The notes under the pieces are model-generated. The model saw only the letters and a list, made by a program, of their open reading frames with translations. It had not been told where the DNA came from and did no database searches. 64,000 nucleotides of DNA, from the NCBI GenBank assembly GCA_027315345.1, contig DAHUYE010000085.1:1-64000 (forward strand), written 5' to 3'. This stretch comes from Actinomycetota bacterium (GTDB lineage Bacteria; Actinomycetota; Acidimicrobiia; Acidimicrobiales; JAJPHE01). This document shows, piece after piece, positions 52,939-62,118 of this stretch. Within the stretch, counting starts at the first letter, position 1; the number at the start of each line of letters is the position of its first letter. Made by a program: the position numbers and the translations under genes.

Positions 52939-53268
52939 TCAGCCTGGGCAGTCGACGGCCACCTCAAGGGCTGCGCATACCTCCCGCATCCGCTCGCTGC
53001 TCAAGGTGCCGAGTCGCTCGACGAGCACGGCGACAGAGACGGTCTCTATGGAGTCGAGATTGATGGCCGCGAGCCGGGGAACCGGGTCCGCGCCAGGTTC
53101 CAGAGAGACCTCGCTGGGAAGATGCCGGATGATGGTTGTGCATGGCGCAATCAGGGTGCGGCGCAATCTGGGAATGGCCGCGTCTCGGGACAGGACCAGT
53201 ACCGGACGTCGGGCGATGTCAGGGAGCTCGCACCACCACAGCTCCCCGCGACGAGGTGTATCGGTCAC
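52939..53268 (-). CDS. mazF: MazF-like toxin (PemK family)
   Basis: A 109-residue mRNA interferase of the MazF/PemK fold: [22 protein letters not shown] holds the conserved WW and RPVLV patterns, then IAPCTTIIR and [13 protein letters not shown]. The catalytic Arg and Ser/Thr regions are in place. The GTG start overlaps the antitoxin stop (GTGA). The module looks intact. Confidence 0.88.
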   Translation of the reverse strand: MTDTPRRGELWWCELPDIARRPVLVLSRDAAIPRLRRTLIAPCTTIIRHLPSEVSLEPGADPVPRLAAINLDSIETVSVAVLVERLGTLSSERMREVCAALEVAVDCPG

Positions 53269-53501
53269 GTGGTGGCGGCTGCGGCTCGGAATGACTCAAG
53301 ATCGCCCCACTCGTCAGGCTCGCTGATCGGGTGCTGGTCGTAGGCCCCGTAGGCGGAGTCGATCTCGGCAGCACGATGTTTGAGCAGCAGAGCTCGTAGG
53401 GCCTCGTCGAGCAGAGCGGCGTCCGTGGCGTTCGTCCGGAGGCGGCGGGCTTCGGCCAACAGGCGTCCGTCCACGGTCGTACTGACCCGCACTCGTGGCA
53501 T
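53265..53501 (-). CDS. antitoxin of the MazEF-type pair
   Basis: A 78-residue acidic antitoxin with an N-terminal ribbon-helix-helix-like strand ([20 protein letters not shown]) and a disordered C-terminus that would bind the toxin. The ATG at 53501 gives a standard N-terminus, but in-frame ATGs at 53531 and 53528 are possible and have a weak TAGGG upstream. The operator-like palindrome next to 53501 suggests a leaderless start. Confidence 0.75.
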   Translation of the reverse strand: MPRVRVSTTVDGRLLAEARRLRTNATDAALLDEALRALLLKHRAAEIDSAYGAYDQHPISEPDEWGDLESFRAAAATT

Positions 53502-53528
53502 GGCATAAGTATGCCATCGGTATGCCAT
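53502..53528. promoter_or_regulatory. palindromic operator upstream of the antitoxin
   Basis: GGCATA-AG-TATGCC (53502-53515) has perfect 6-bp arms, and a related half-site GGTATGCC follows at 53519-53526. It abuts the antitoxin ATG, so toxin-antitoxin autoregulation is likely. Confidence 0.6.
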
Positions 53529-53630
53529 CATCGGCAGACCCTACCGCCGGATCGGTGGGATAGGAGCGCTCGGCTAGGCTGGCCGCCCTTCTCTGAACAG
53601 GTGAAATTCCTGGTCAGGGTGCATTTCCCC

Positions 53631-53704
53631 GGGCGTATGGCTCAGTTGGTTAGAGCGCAGCCTTCACACGGCTGAGGTCACAGGTTCGAGTCCTGTTACG
53701 CCCA
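53631..53704 (+). tRNA. tRNA-Val (CAC)
   Basis: A complete cloverleaf: acceptor GGGCGTA pairs with TACGCCC, the D-arm is GCTC...GAGC, the anticodon stem CAGCC/GGCTG holds the loop TTCACAC with anticodon CAC, and the T-arm ACAGG/CCTGT holds TTCGAGT. The CCA end is not encoded; the discriminator is A. It decodes GTG. Confidence 0.97.
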
Positions 53705-53744
53705 CTGGTACTGGTAACTGGTACCGCAAGGGCCGACACGGACT

Positions 53745-55451
53745 TCAGCCCACCTGCGTGAGCCCGGCGCCTTTGCCGGCGGCATCGGTGGGTGCCTGCC
53801 CGGCGAGGTCCTGCACCGCCAGGTCGTGGGAGGACCAGCCGACCACCCGGTCCCGCCCGGAGTCCTTGGCCACCCGGAGGGCGGCGTCGGCCCGGGCCAC
53901 CACCTCATCGAAGGCTTCACCCTGGGCCGCTTCGGTCACACCGATACTGACCGAGATGGGGTGTTCGGCCGTGGCCGACAGCTCGGCCAGGCGGCCCCTC
54001 AGGCGTTCCATGACCTCCACGGCGGCGGCCTTCTCGCAGCCGGGCAGGACCATGACGAACTCCTCGCCTCCCCACCTACAGGACAGGTCGTCAGGTCGCA
54101 GAGTCTCCAGCACGGTGGCAGAGAAGGTGCGCAGGGCCCGGTCCCCGGCTTCGTGGCCGTACTGATCATTGAGGGCCTTGAAGTGGTCCAGGTCGGCGAA
54201 GGCCACCGAGTAGGTACCGCGGCTCAGATTCAGCTGATGCATGGCGGCCTTGAGGGTGCGCCGGTTGGAAAGGCCGGTCAGCGGGTCGATGGAGGCCTCC
54301 CGGCGGACCTGGGCGAAGGCGCGCAGCAGGGTCACGCGGTCCCCGAGGCGGCGGGAGATGACGCTCGAATGGGCATCCAGTACGGGGGCCTCGGCAACCG
54401 ATCCGGTCGTCTGGATCACCGCCCCGGGGGCCCCGGCTATGGAAACCGGCACACAGGTGACCGAGCAGGGGGACGCACCGGCCAGGGAGGGACAGGCGTC
54501 CAGGGCGGTGCTGTCGGGGAACTGCAGAGCCGAGCCGGACTTGATGGCGGGGCAGGCTGAGGACTGCGACACCGAACAGGCGGAGCCTCCGGCCACGGCG
54601 CCGGCGGCCCCGGTATCGGCATCGAAGCTGAGTACGGCCACGGCCGCGTCCGGGGCCGCCCGGTGGATGGCGTCGCCACCAACCCGCAGAGCGGTGGTCT
54701 CGTCATCGGCGTACTCGAGGGCGCGGATGAGGCGGGTTTCGAACTCGTCCAGATCGGCGGCCGCCTTCAGTTTGCGCCGGTCGGCCACCACCTGGCGGGC
54801 CGAGCGGTAGCCGGCCACTCCTGCCATGACCAACACGACCAGGGCGGCCATCCCGCCCAGGAGTAGGCGGAGATGGGCGGTTCGAAGCTGGCCGCCGAGG
54901 CGGGCCAGTTCAGCGGCGGAGCGCTGCTGGTAGAGGCCGATGAGGGCGAGGAGATCCTGGCGGTCGGTCTGGGCGGCCAGCACCTGGGAGGACGGCAAGA
55001 CGCCGGGAGCGTCGGAGCGCAGGATGCCCACCAGTAGGGCGGAGGTCACCTTCTCACCGGCCAGGTAGTCGGAGCTGTAGCGGGCGGCCAGCTTCGACTC
55101 GCCCGGCAGGCCCAGGGCTGCGGCCCGGTAGCCGGTCCAGGCCTTGGTGGCCGCCTCCGCGGCGTAGATGGACTGGGAGAGGTTGCTGTTCCGGGCCGCA
55201 CCGGTGTCGGCGGCGGCCTGGGCCAGGTAGGCCTCCCCGCGGTCATCGGCCTGGTAGGCGGCCTGCAGTTCGGCCAGGGGTACCCGGATGGAGTTGGCCA
55301 CGTAGGCCACCGAGGCCCGGGTCTTGGTCACGGTGTCGAGCAGGACCGAACCGAGGGCCACGGCGGCGGCCAGGGCGATGACCGTGGCCAGGACCACGGT
55401 CCGCCGGGGGTCGGCGGCCCGTCGTCCGACGCGGTTGCGGATGGGTGCCAT
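53745..55451 (-). CDS. membrane diguanylate cyclase
   Basis: A 568-residue receptor. A first membrane helix (TVVLATVIALAAAVALGSVLL), an extracytoplasmic helical region to about 190, a second helix (LLLGGMAALVVLVMAGVAGY), a GAF-like domain (about 235-370) with several Cys pairs, then a GGDEF domain (about 385-545). GGEEF is intact, preceded by DLDHFKALND and an RxxD inhibitory site (RPDD). Likely makes c-di-GMP in response to an external signal. It lies next to the tRNA. Confidence 0.88.
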   Translation of the reverse strand: MAPIRNRVGRRAADPRRTVVLATVIALAAAVALGSVLLDTVTKTRASVAYVANSIRVPLAELQAAYQADDRGEAYLAQAAADTGAARNSNLSQSIYAAEAATKAWTGYRAAALGLPGESKLAARYSSDYLAGEKVTSALLVGILRSDAPGVLPSSQVLAAQTDRQDLLALIGLYQQRSAAELARLGGQLRTAHLRLLLGGMAALVVLVMAGVAGYRSARQVVADRRKLKAAADLDEFETRLIRALEYADDETTALRVGGDAIHRAAPDAAVAVLSFDADTGAAGAVAGGSACSVSQSSACPAIKSGSALQFPDSTALDACPSLAGASPCSVTCVPVSIAGAPGAVIQTTGSVAEAPVLDAHSSVISRRLGDRVTLLRAFAQVRREASIDPLTGLSNRRTLKAAMHQLNLSRGTYSVAFADLDHFKALNDQYGHEAGDRALRTFSATVLETLRPDDLSCRWGGEEFVMVLPGCEKAAAVEVMERLRGRLAELSATAEHPISVSIGVTEAAQGEAFDEVVARADAALRVAKDSGRDRVVGWSSHDLAVQDLAGQAPTDAAGKGAGLTQVG

Positions 55452-55552
55452 GTCCTCTCACTATCGGGCCATCCGGCCCTTCGGACTAGAGCCGAACGGA
55501 CCATGATCGTGATGCGTCGGTACCAGTCGGGCCTACAGGTAGCCTCCCCGGG

Positions 55553-56533
55553 GTGGTGCAGGCGGGAAAAGAGGCGGGGGCGAAGCAGGCGGTGAGCCGG
55601 ATCGGCCGTCGGGCCCTGACCTGGGGCGCCCAGCAGCTGCCCGTGCGCCGGCGGCTGGACCGGCTGGCCACCAGCCTGACCCTGCTCCTGGACCAGACCG
55701 CTCCCGACGGTATGTACGGCGGGTCGTACTTCGGGGACGGACGCAACCCCGAGGACCGCATGGGCATGTCCGGTTACGCCAGTTATGACCGGGTATCGAG
55801 CATGGCCAACCGGGCCGCCTTCATCGAATGGAGCCTGTTCCAGGAGTGCCGCAGTCTGGATGTCGGCTGCGCCCTCGGCTTCGTGGTGGAGGCCCTGCGG
55901 GAGGTGGGCTTCGACGCCTGGGGGATGGACTACAGCGAGTGGGCCGTGCGTCACTCGACCAAGGGGGCCCGGGGCCGCCTGCGCCAGGGCAGCCTGCTCG
56001 AACCCCTTCCCTACGCCGACGGGGAGTTCGGCGTGGTCACCGCCATGGAGACCCTCGAGCACCTGCCGCCCGAGGCCATACCCGGCGTACTGCGGGAGTT
56101 GCGTCGCATCTGCGGTGGATTCCTCTACCTCACCATCCCGTCCTTCGGGCCCAACCGCTGCGGACTGGACGGTTGGTTCTCGGGCAAGGTCGCTCCCGAG
56201 CGGCTGGCCTACTACGACTCGCTCCCGGATGACTACGACGGACCGGTGCCGTTCGAGGATCTGATGCGCGACGCCCACGGCCAGCCCATCGAGGGCCACC
56301 TCACCATCGCCTCTTTCAACTGGTGGGAGGAGCAGGCCAAGGCGGCCGGTTTCGAACGAGTCCCGGAGATGGAGGCTCGGGTCTATCCGCAGCTGGAAAG
56401 GGTCGGACAGACGGGTTGGTGGTGCCCGTACGTGTTCCGTGTCCCCGGCGCGGTCCTGCCGGCGGAGCCTCTCCGGGCCGCGGCCGAATCCGAAGCTCTG
56501 GCCCGGAAGTGGCAGGTGGCCAAGGCCGGCTGA
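55553..56533 (+). CDS. class I SAM methyltransferase
   Basis: A 326-residue protein with SAM motif LDVGCALGFVVEALREVGFDAWGMDYSEWA and post-motif VTAMETLEHLPPEAI. N-terminal residues 1-60 are helical and a C-terminal extension of about 90 residues follows the fold. GTG start at 55553. The substrate is unknown; sugar or lipid methylation is common for this type. Upstream of the phosphatase gene. Confidence 0.8.
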   Translation: MVQAGKEAGAKQAVSRIGRRALTWGAQQLPVRRRLDRLATSLTLLLDQTAPDGMYGGSYFGDGRNPEDRMGMSGYASYDRVSSMANRAAFIEWSLFQECRSLDVGCALGFVVEALREVGFDAWGMDYSEWAVRHSTKGARGRLRQGSLLEPLPYADGEFGVVTAMETLEHLPPEAIPGVLRELRRICGGFLYLTIPSFGPNRCGLDGWFSGKVAPERLAYYDSLPDDYDGPVPFEDLMRDAHGQPIEGHLTIASFNWWEEQAKAAGFERVPEMEARVYPQLERVGQTGWWCPYVFRVPGAVLPAEPLRAAAESEALARKWQVAKAG

Positions 56534-56589
56534 TCGGCGGCCGGGACCGGATCAGGACCCGGCCGCGTTGGTCATGTCAGACTTTTCCT

Positions 56590-58353
56590 GTGAGTGCGTC
56601 CGGGGCCGGCCGGCGGGACGTCCCTTCCCTGGAAGGGGTGGGCCAGGCGCGCCTGCTCCAGCTGGCCCGGGCCCTGGGTCGGGCCCTCACCGGTGATGAT
56701 GTCGCCGCGGCCGTGTTCGAACACGCCCTGGTGCATCTGGGCGCCTACACGGTCGGGCTGTGGAGAGTGGAGGAGGGCGGGCGGATCCGCTTTGCCGGCG
56801 GGACGGGGACGGACGGGCCCGGTGCGGCCCGAGAGGTGGGCGCCATCGAGTCCGACTCGAATCTCCCCGCCGCTCTGGCCCTGCGCAGCGGTGAGCTGGT
56901 CAGCTTCGGCTCCGCCGCCGAGCGCAACCGGCGCTGGCCGTCATTGGAACGGATCGGCACCAGCGCCGGGGCGGTGGTGGTGGTTCCCCTTACCGCCCGC
57001 GGCGTGCGCTTTGGGGTTCTTCACATCGGGTGGGCCGAGGAGGAGGAGGACTTCAAGCCGGACCAGGACCTGATGTGGGCCCTGGGCGAGCTGTGCGGGA
57101 CCGCCCTGGACCGGGCCCAGCTCTACGAGAGGGAGAGAAACGCCCGGCAGATCCTGGAGTTCCTGAACCAAGGGACCCAGTTGATGATCTCCGCCCAGGA
57201 CCCGGATGAGATCGTCCGATCCCTGGTCCAACTGGCCGTCCCCCGCCTGGCGCCGTGGTGTGCGGTGTACGTGGCCGAGGACGGCCGGTTGGTGCGGGTG
57301 GCGATCGAGATCTCCGCCGACCCGGCCCTGGCCGGGGAATTGCGGGACGCCCCCGCCGTGGCGGTCGACGCCGACGTGCCGCTGGCTCAGGCCTATCGCA
57401 CCGGCACGACCCTGGTCATGGCCCGCTTACCCAGCGAGGCCGTGCTGGCCAGCTACTCCGGCCGGCAGGCCGAACGCATCCTGTCCCTGGCCACTGCCGG
57501 TTGGTCGGCTCTGGTGGTTCCCATCCGGGCCGAGGGAGAGGTGATCGGCGTGATGAGCCTGCTGTCCCCGGACTGGGCCGACGGACTGCCGGCCGAGATC
57601 AGCTATGCCGCTGAGGGTCTGGCCGCCCGGGCCGGCGTGGCCCTGCGCAGCGCCATGCGTTATCGCCGTCAGCTCGACAACGTGCGGCTCCTGACCGCCG
57701 CCCTGCTGCCCGACGGGGTGCCCGAGATAGCCGGGCTGACCATGGCGGCCCGCTACGTGCCCGCCTCCGGAGATGTCTGTGGTGACTGGTACGAGGTGGA
57801 GACCCTGCCCGACGGCCGGGTCCTGGTCGGGATAGGGGACGCATCCGGTCACGGAGTGGAGGCGGCCGCCACCATGGCCCGGGTTCGCCACGCCGCCCGG
57901 GGCCTGGCCGTGGCCGGGCTGGAACCGGCCGCCATCATGGTCAACCTGTCCCGGCTGCTGGCCGGTGACGTGGGTGACTCCATCGCCACCGCCGCCTACG
58001 GGATCATCGACCCGGATACGGGCGCCAGCGTGTGGTCCAGCGCCGGCCACCCGCCGCCGGTGGTGGTGTCCGCAGATGGCTCCATCGCCCTCATGGATCT
58101 GTCCCCGGGCCCTCCCCTCGGAGCCGCCGGAGCGCACCAGCAGGCCACCCTGGCGCTGCCTCCCGGCTCCATGCTGGTCCTGTTCACCGACGGCCTGTTC
58201 GAGCGGCGGGGCGAGGACCTCGATGTGGGCATCGACCGGCTGGTGGGGGTCATAAGGGACCAACGAGATAAGGGAGTCGATGCCGTCGCCGATGCCGTGG
58301 TGGCCGGCGGGGGCACGGCCGATGACGCCTGCGTGCTGGTGATCGTCCGCTGA
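56590..58353 (+). CDS. GAF-GAF-PP2C (SpoIIE-type) phosphatase
   Basis: A 587-residue cytosolic signalling phosphatase. Two GAF domains (about 20-175 and 190-345) precede a PP2C/RsbU-like domain (about 365-585), with PASGDVCGDWYEVETL and IGDASGHGVEAA as metal-binding motifs and FTDGLFERRGEDLDVG near the end. Probably dephosphorylates an anti-sigma-factor antagonist. GTG start at 56590; no good ribosome site. No sigma-factor partner genes are in the window. Confidence 0.85.
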   Translation: MSASGAGRRDVPSLEGVGQARLLQLARALGRALTGDDVAAAVFEHALVHLGAYTVGLWRVEEGGRIRFAGGTGTDGPGAAREVGAIESDSNLPAALALRSGELVSFGSAAERNRRWPSLERIGTSAGAVVVVPLTARGVRFGVLHIGWAEEEEDFKPDQDLMWALGELCGTALDRAQLYERERNARQILEFLNQGTQLMISAQDPDEIVRSLVQLAVPRLAPWCAVYVAEDGRLVRVAIEISADPALAGELRDAPAVAVDADVPLAQAYRTGTTLVMARLPSEAVLASYSGRQAERILSLATAGWSALVVPIRAEGEVIGVMSLLSPDWADGLPAEISYAAEGLAARAGVALRSAMRYRRQLDNVRLLTAALLPDGVPEIAGLTMAARYVPASGDVCGDWYEVETLPDGRVLVGIGDASGHGVEAAATMARVRHAARGLAVAGLEPAAIMVNLSRLLAGDVGDSIATAAYGIIDPDTGASVWSSAGHPPPVVVSADGSIALMDLSPGPPLGAAGAHQQATLALPPGSMLVLFTDGLFERRGEDLDVGIDRLVGVIRDQRDKGVDAVADAVVAGGGTADDACVLVIVR

Positions 58354-58355
58354 GC

Positions 58356-58754
58356 TCAGGGGACGATGGCCTCGGCCTCGATCTCCACCTTCCACCGTGG
58401 ATCGAGCAGTCTCGCCACCACGACCATGGTGGCGGCCGGGAGGGCCCGGGCCAGGAGACGGCCGTGCACTGCCCCCACCGTCTCGGCGTCGGCGGGCGAG
58501 CACAGGTACATCCGGGTGCGGACCACCTGATCCAATCCGCTGCCGGCCTCGGCCAGGGCGGCGGCAATGATCTCGAAGCAGCGCTCGGCCTGAACGCCGG
58601 GGTCCTCCGGGCAGGAGCCGTCGGGCCAGACCGGCGCCGTGCCCGAAACCAGAACCCGGTGACCCACCCGCACGGCCCGGCTGAAGCCGATGGTCGACTC
58701 GTAGGGAGAGCCGGAGCGGACCCGGATCAGGGCCGGGTCCGACGGGTCGGGCAC
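58356..58754 (-). CDS. RidA/YjgF-family protein
   Basis: A 132-residue RidA-like protein that usually hydrolyses reactive enamines and imines. Motifs: VGHRVLVSGTAPV, VVRTRMYLCSPAD (substrate Arg) and VEIEAEAIVP at the end, where the Glu sits. GTG start. Convergent with the phosphatase (2 bp apart) and upstream of the kinase, whose start lies 580 bp away. Confidence 0.87.
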   Translation of the reverse strand: MPDPSDPALIRVRSGSPYESTIGFSRAVRVGHRVLVSGTAPVWPDGSCPEDPGVQAERCFEIIAAALAEAGSGLDQVVRTRMYLCSPADAETVGAVHGRLLARALPAATMVVVARLLDPRWKVEIEAEAIVP

Positions 58755-58758
58755 GATG

Positions 58759-59337
58759 TCAGTCCACCATGGCGGCGGACCACAGCCGGTCGGCCACGTG
58801 GTCGACGGTCTGCTGGGCGGTCATGTCGGTGGAGTCCACCCACAGTCCGATTTCCGGGGTGTGTTTGCGCAGGGCGGCGTCGAGTGCCTCGGCACTGACC
58901 CGCTCCGGGCCGTAGGCCGACTTGGACCGGCCCGCCTCCCGCTCGGCCACCGCCTCCAACGAGGGGCAGAGAACCACCAGGGCCATGGGCCGGCTGGTGA
59001 TGGAGGCCATGTAGTCGAGGACGGCGGGACCGATGACGATGTCCTGGACCACCACACTGAAGCCGGCCTGGAAGTAGCCGTCCGCCGCCGACGCCCCGAG
59101 TCGGTAGCGCAGCTTCAGCTGGCGGACCGCCTCCTCCTCCGGATCGGCCGACAGCTCCCGCCGGCCCGACACGACCATGCGCCGGAAGACGTCGCCCTTC
59201 ACATGGGCGCCCTTCCAGAAGCGGCGGGCCAGGAGCTCGGCCACGGTCGACTTGCCCGAGGCGGAGATCCCGGTGATCAGAACGCACATGTGGTCATCCG
59301 GGGCGAGGGGCCTGGTCACCGGCGGCAGGATACGCAT
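58759..59337 (-). CDS. P-loop kinase/AAA_33-type phosphotransferase
   Basis: A 192-residue ATP-binding protein with Walker A GISASGKSTVAELLARRF and a helical lid (EREAGRSKSAYGPERVSAE). It resembles adenylylsulfate kinase or chloramphenicol-phosphotransferase-type small kinases. The ATG at 59337 has AGGAG upstream, which puts its start 2 bp from that of the divergent PrmC-like gene. Substrate unknown. Confidence 0.78.
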   Translation of the reverse strand: MRILPPVTRPLAPDDHMCVLITGISASGKSTVAELLARRFWKGAHVKGDVFRRMVVSGRRELSADPEEEAVRQLKLRYRLGASAADGYFQAGFSVVVQDIVIGPAVLDYMASITSRPMALVVLCPSLEAVAEREAGRSKSAYGPERVSAEALDAALRKHTPEIGLWVDSTDMTAQQTVDHVADRLWSAAMVD

Positions 59338-59339
59338 CC

Positions 59340-60107
59340 GTGGGTGCTCCTGATGACGTGGTCGAGGCCCTCCGCCGGGCCGGGTGCGTGGCCGCCGAGG
59401 AGGAGGCGGCCGAACTTTGGGTTGCCGCCGGCCGGGACCGCGGCCGGATCGATGCTTTCGTCCGGCGCCGGAGCCGGGGGGAGCCACTGGCGTGGATCAC
59501 GGGGAAGGTCGTCTTCGCCGGGGTGGAGCTGGCCGTGCACCCCGGGGTCTACGTCCCCCGCTGGCAGAGCGAGCCCATGGCCCTCCGGGCCGCCCAACTG
59601 CTGCCGCCGGCCGGCCGGGCCCTGGATCTGTGCACCGGGTGCGGTGCGGTGGCGGCGGTCCTGGCCGCCCTCCGGCCCGGGGCAACGATCATCGCCACTG
59701 ACGCGGACGCCGCCGCCGTGGCCTGCGCCGGAGCCAACGGTGTCGATGCCCGACGGGGGGACCTCGACGCGCCCGTTCCGGGTGATTGGGCCGGCACCGT
59801 CGACGTGCTGGTGGCGGTGGTGCCCTATGTCCCGGCCGAGGAGATGCACCGGCTGGACCGGGACAGTCGGGCCTTCGAACCGGCGGCCGCCCTGGATGGC
59901 GGCCCAGGCGGCACCCGGCTGCTGAGCGAGGTGCTGCGCCGGGCCCCCCGTTGGCTCCGGCCGGCCACCGGTGTGGTGCTGCTGGAGCTGGGCGGGCACC
60001 AGGCCGAGGCGCTGAGGCCGGTTATCGAGGATGCCGGCCTGATCCCGAGGGACATCGGACGAGACGCCGAAGGCGACGTCCGGTACCTGGAGGCCGGATG
60101 GGCCTGA
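59340..60107 (+). CDS. PrmC/HemK-related methyltransferase
   Basis: A 255-residue protein with an N-terminal helical region (about 1-60, FVRRRSRGEPLAWITG as in PrmC), SAM motif ALDLCTGCGAVAAVLAAL and VAVVPYVPAEE where PrmC has NPPYxP. The Asn of that motif, which binds the glutamine side chain, is absent, so release-factor methylation is doubtful. It fits a PrmC-related actinobacterial subgroup. GTG start. Confidence 0.82.
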   Translation: MGAPDDVVEALRRAGCVAAEEEAAELWVAAGRDRGRIDAFVRRRSRGEPLAWITGKVVFAGVELAVHPGVYVPRWQSEPMALRAAQLLPPAGRALDLCTGCGAVAAVLAALRPGATIIATDADAAAVACAGANGVDARRGDLDAPVPGDWAGTVDVLVAVVPYVPAEEMHRLDRDSRAFEPAAALDGGPGGTRLLSEVLRRAPRWLRPATGVVLLELGGHQAEALRPVIEDAGLIPRDIGRDAEGDVRYLEAGWA

Positions 60108-60128
60108 GTCCGGCGCGATCCTGGGGCG

Positions 60129-60845
60129 GTGCCGGTCCGGAGGATTCCCCTGCTCAGGCTGCTGGAAGCCAAGGACCCGCCCGTGGACGACCCCGCCGGG
60201 GCGGTGGCGGCGGGGCGGGTGCTGGTGGACGGGGCGGTGGTGACCAACCCCTCCTCCCAGGTCCGCGCCGACGCCCGGGTGGTGGTCCAGGAGCCCAGGA
60301 TCCCGAGAGGTGTTGAGAAGCTGGGACGGGCCCTCGACAGCCTCGGGGTGGCCGTGGCCGGACGCACCGTGCTGGATGTGGGGGCCTGCACGGGAGGGTT
60401 CACCCAGGCCGCCCTCGACCGGGGGGCGGCCCGGGTCTTGGCGGTGGATGTCGGCTTCGGCCAGCTCCTGGGTTCGCTGCGCCAGGACCCTCGGGTGGTG
60501 AACCTGGAGCGCACCAATGCCTCGGAGGTCACCGTCGAGCTCCTGGGCGGACCGGTGGATCTCATCGTCATCGACGTGACCTATGTGCGCCTGGGGACCA
60601 TCATCTCCGAGCTGTCGGCCCGTCTGGACCCACCGGCCGGGACCGAACTGGTCGGGTTGGTAAAGCCCATGTTCGAACTGGAGCGGGGCGAACTGCCCGA
60701 TGACCCGGCCGACCTGGCTGAGGCGGGCCGGAGGGCGGCGGCCGACGCCGAGGCGGCCGGTTGGGACGTGCTGTCGGTTACGGAGTCGGCGGTGCGCGGA
60801 AGCCAGGGAGCGGTGGAGTTGTTCCTGCGGGCCCGGCGTCGGTAG
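60129..60845 (+). CDS. TlyA-like rRNA methyltransferase
   Basis: A 238-residue protein with an N-terminal S4-type RNA-binding region (RIPLLRLLEAKD, AAGRVLVDGAVV) and an FtsJ-like methyltransferase domain (LDVGACTGGFTQAAL, VIDVTYVRL, VGLVKPMFELERG, GAVELFLR). Lys, Asp, Lys and Glu of the methyltransferase tetrad are present. TlyA methylates 16S and 23S rRNA cytidines and gives capreomycin sensitivity in mycobacteria. GTG start; the 3' end overlaps the convergent MFS gene by 68 bp. Confidence 0.85.
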   Translation: MPVRRIPLLRLLEAKDPPVDDPAGAVAAGRVLVDGAVVTNPSSQVRADARVVVQEPRIPRGVEKLGRALDSLGVAVAGRTVLDVGACTGGFTQAALDRGAARVLAVDVGFGQLLGSLRQDPRVVNLERTNASEVTVELLGGPVDLIVIDVTYVRLGTIISELSARLDPPAGTELVGLVKPMFELERGELPDDPADLAEAGRRAAADAEAAGWDVLSVTESAVRGSQGAVELFLRARRR

Positions 60846-62091
60846 ACGTCACCGGGTCCCGGTGCCGGCGGCCGTCCTGGCTGCGGTAGTGCCGGAAGGC
60901 GGGCAGGGCCATGGCCACCGCCGCCGTCCCGATGACGCACAGCACGCCGCCCGAGACGATCGAGGCCCGCAGGCCGGCCAGCGACTCCACCACGCCGGAC
61001 TCGACGTTGCCAAGGGTCGGACCGGTGCTGTAGCTCAGGAACTCGATGCCGGCCAGGCGGCCCCGGATGGCGTCGGGGATGGACTCGTTCCACATGGTCA
61101 TGCGGCCCAGGCCGCTGACCATGTCCGCCCCGCCCGCCACCACCAGGGCCAGAGCCGCTTCCCACTCCGCCCGGCTGAAGCCCAGGGCGATGATGCCCGC
61201 CCCCCATACGGCGGCGGCCACGGCTATCACCACGCCCTGCCGGCTGACCCGGCGGTACCACCCGCTGGCCAGGGTGACGAGGAGGCTGCCGGCCGCCGGC
61301 GCCGCGTACAGGACGCCCAGCACGCTGGCCCCACCCAGCCGGGCCGCCAGCTGAGGGAACAGGGCATTCGGCATCCCGAAGAACATGGCGTTGATGTCGA
61401 CCAGGTAGCTGCCGAGAAGGTCCCTTCGCCGGAAGGAATAGCGCAGGCCTTCAGCCACCGCTCGGAGGCTGATCTCGGAGTCCTCGGCCGGCGCTGCCAC
61501 CGCCCCCAGCCGCCACAGGCAGGCCATGGAGACGAGGAAGGTTCCTACATCCACGGCGTAGGCGCCGCCCACTCCCACCCCGCTGAGGAGGAGGCCGGCC
61601 AGGGCCGGCACCGCCACCATGCCCACCTGGGTGTTGAGGGTCATGACGGCCGAGGTGGCGGCCATGTCCTCCACCGGCACCAGGCGGGGGATCATGGCGT
61701 CCAGCGACGGCCGCTGCAGTCCGTCCAGGCCGGCCTGGAAGAAGGCGATCACGAACAGAACCCACAGTTGGCCCCCGAGCAGGGCGTTGGCCAGGAGCGC
61801 CCCCGAGCCGAGGGTCAGGCCGGCCTCGGTCAGGCGCAGGATGCGGCGGCGGTCGGCGGCGTCGGCCAGCGCTCCGCCGAGCATGCCGGTGAGCAGGAGG
61901 GCGGCCAGCTCGGCCAGGCTGAGGAGGCCGACCACTAGAGAGGAGTGGCTGATCCGGTAGGCCTGGTAGGGCACGGCCACGAAAGTGAGCATCGACCCGG
62001 CAAAGGAGACCCCTCTGCCGATGAACAGCAGGCGCAGGTCCCGCGAGCGGCGCAGCGGGCCCAGATCGATGGCCAGCCGGGGGCCCGTCAC
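60778..62091 (-). CDS. MFS transporter (MFS_3 / EntS-like)
   Basis: A 437-residue, 12-helix exporter (RGVSFAGSMLTFVAVPYQAYRIS, LLTGMLGGALADAADRRRILR as motif A). The group includes enterobactin exporters and macrolide efflux proteins. GTG start at 62091. The C-terminal tail of about 30 residues is Pro/Thr-rich and overlaps tlyA on the other strand. Substrate unknown. Confidence 0.85.
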   Translation of the reverse strand: MTGPRLAIDLGPLRRSRDLRLLFIGRGVSFAGSMLTFVAVPYQAYRISHSSLVVGLLSLAELAALLLTGMLGGALADAADRRRILRLTEAGLTLGSGALLANALLGGQLWVLFVIAFFQAGLDGLQRPSLDAMIPRLVPVEDMAATSAVMTLNTQVGMVAVPALAGLLLSGVGVGGAYAVDVGTFLVSMACLWRLGAVAAPAEDSEISLRAVAEGLRYSFRRRDLLGSYLVDINAMFFGMPNALFPQLAARLGGASVLGVLYAAPAAGSLLVTLASGWYRRVSRQGVVIAVAAAVWGAGIIALGFSRAEWEAALALVVAGGADMVSGLGRMTMWNESIPDAIRGRLAGIEFLSYSTGPTLGNVESGVVESLAGLRASIVSGGVLCVIGTAAVAMALPAFRHYRSQDGRRHRDPVTSTDAGPAGTTPPLPGFRAPPTP

Positions 62092-62118
62092 CGCCGGAGT
62101 CTGGCACTGTGGATCCCC

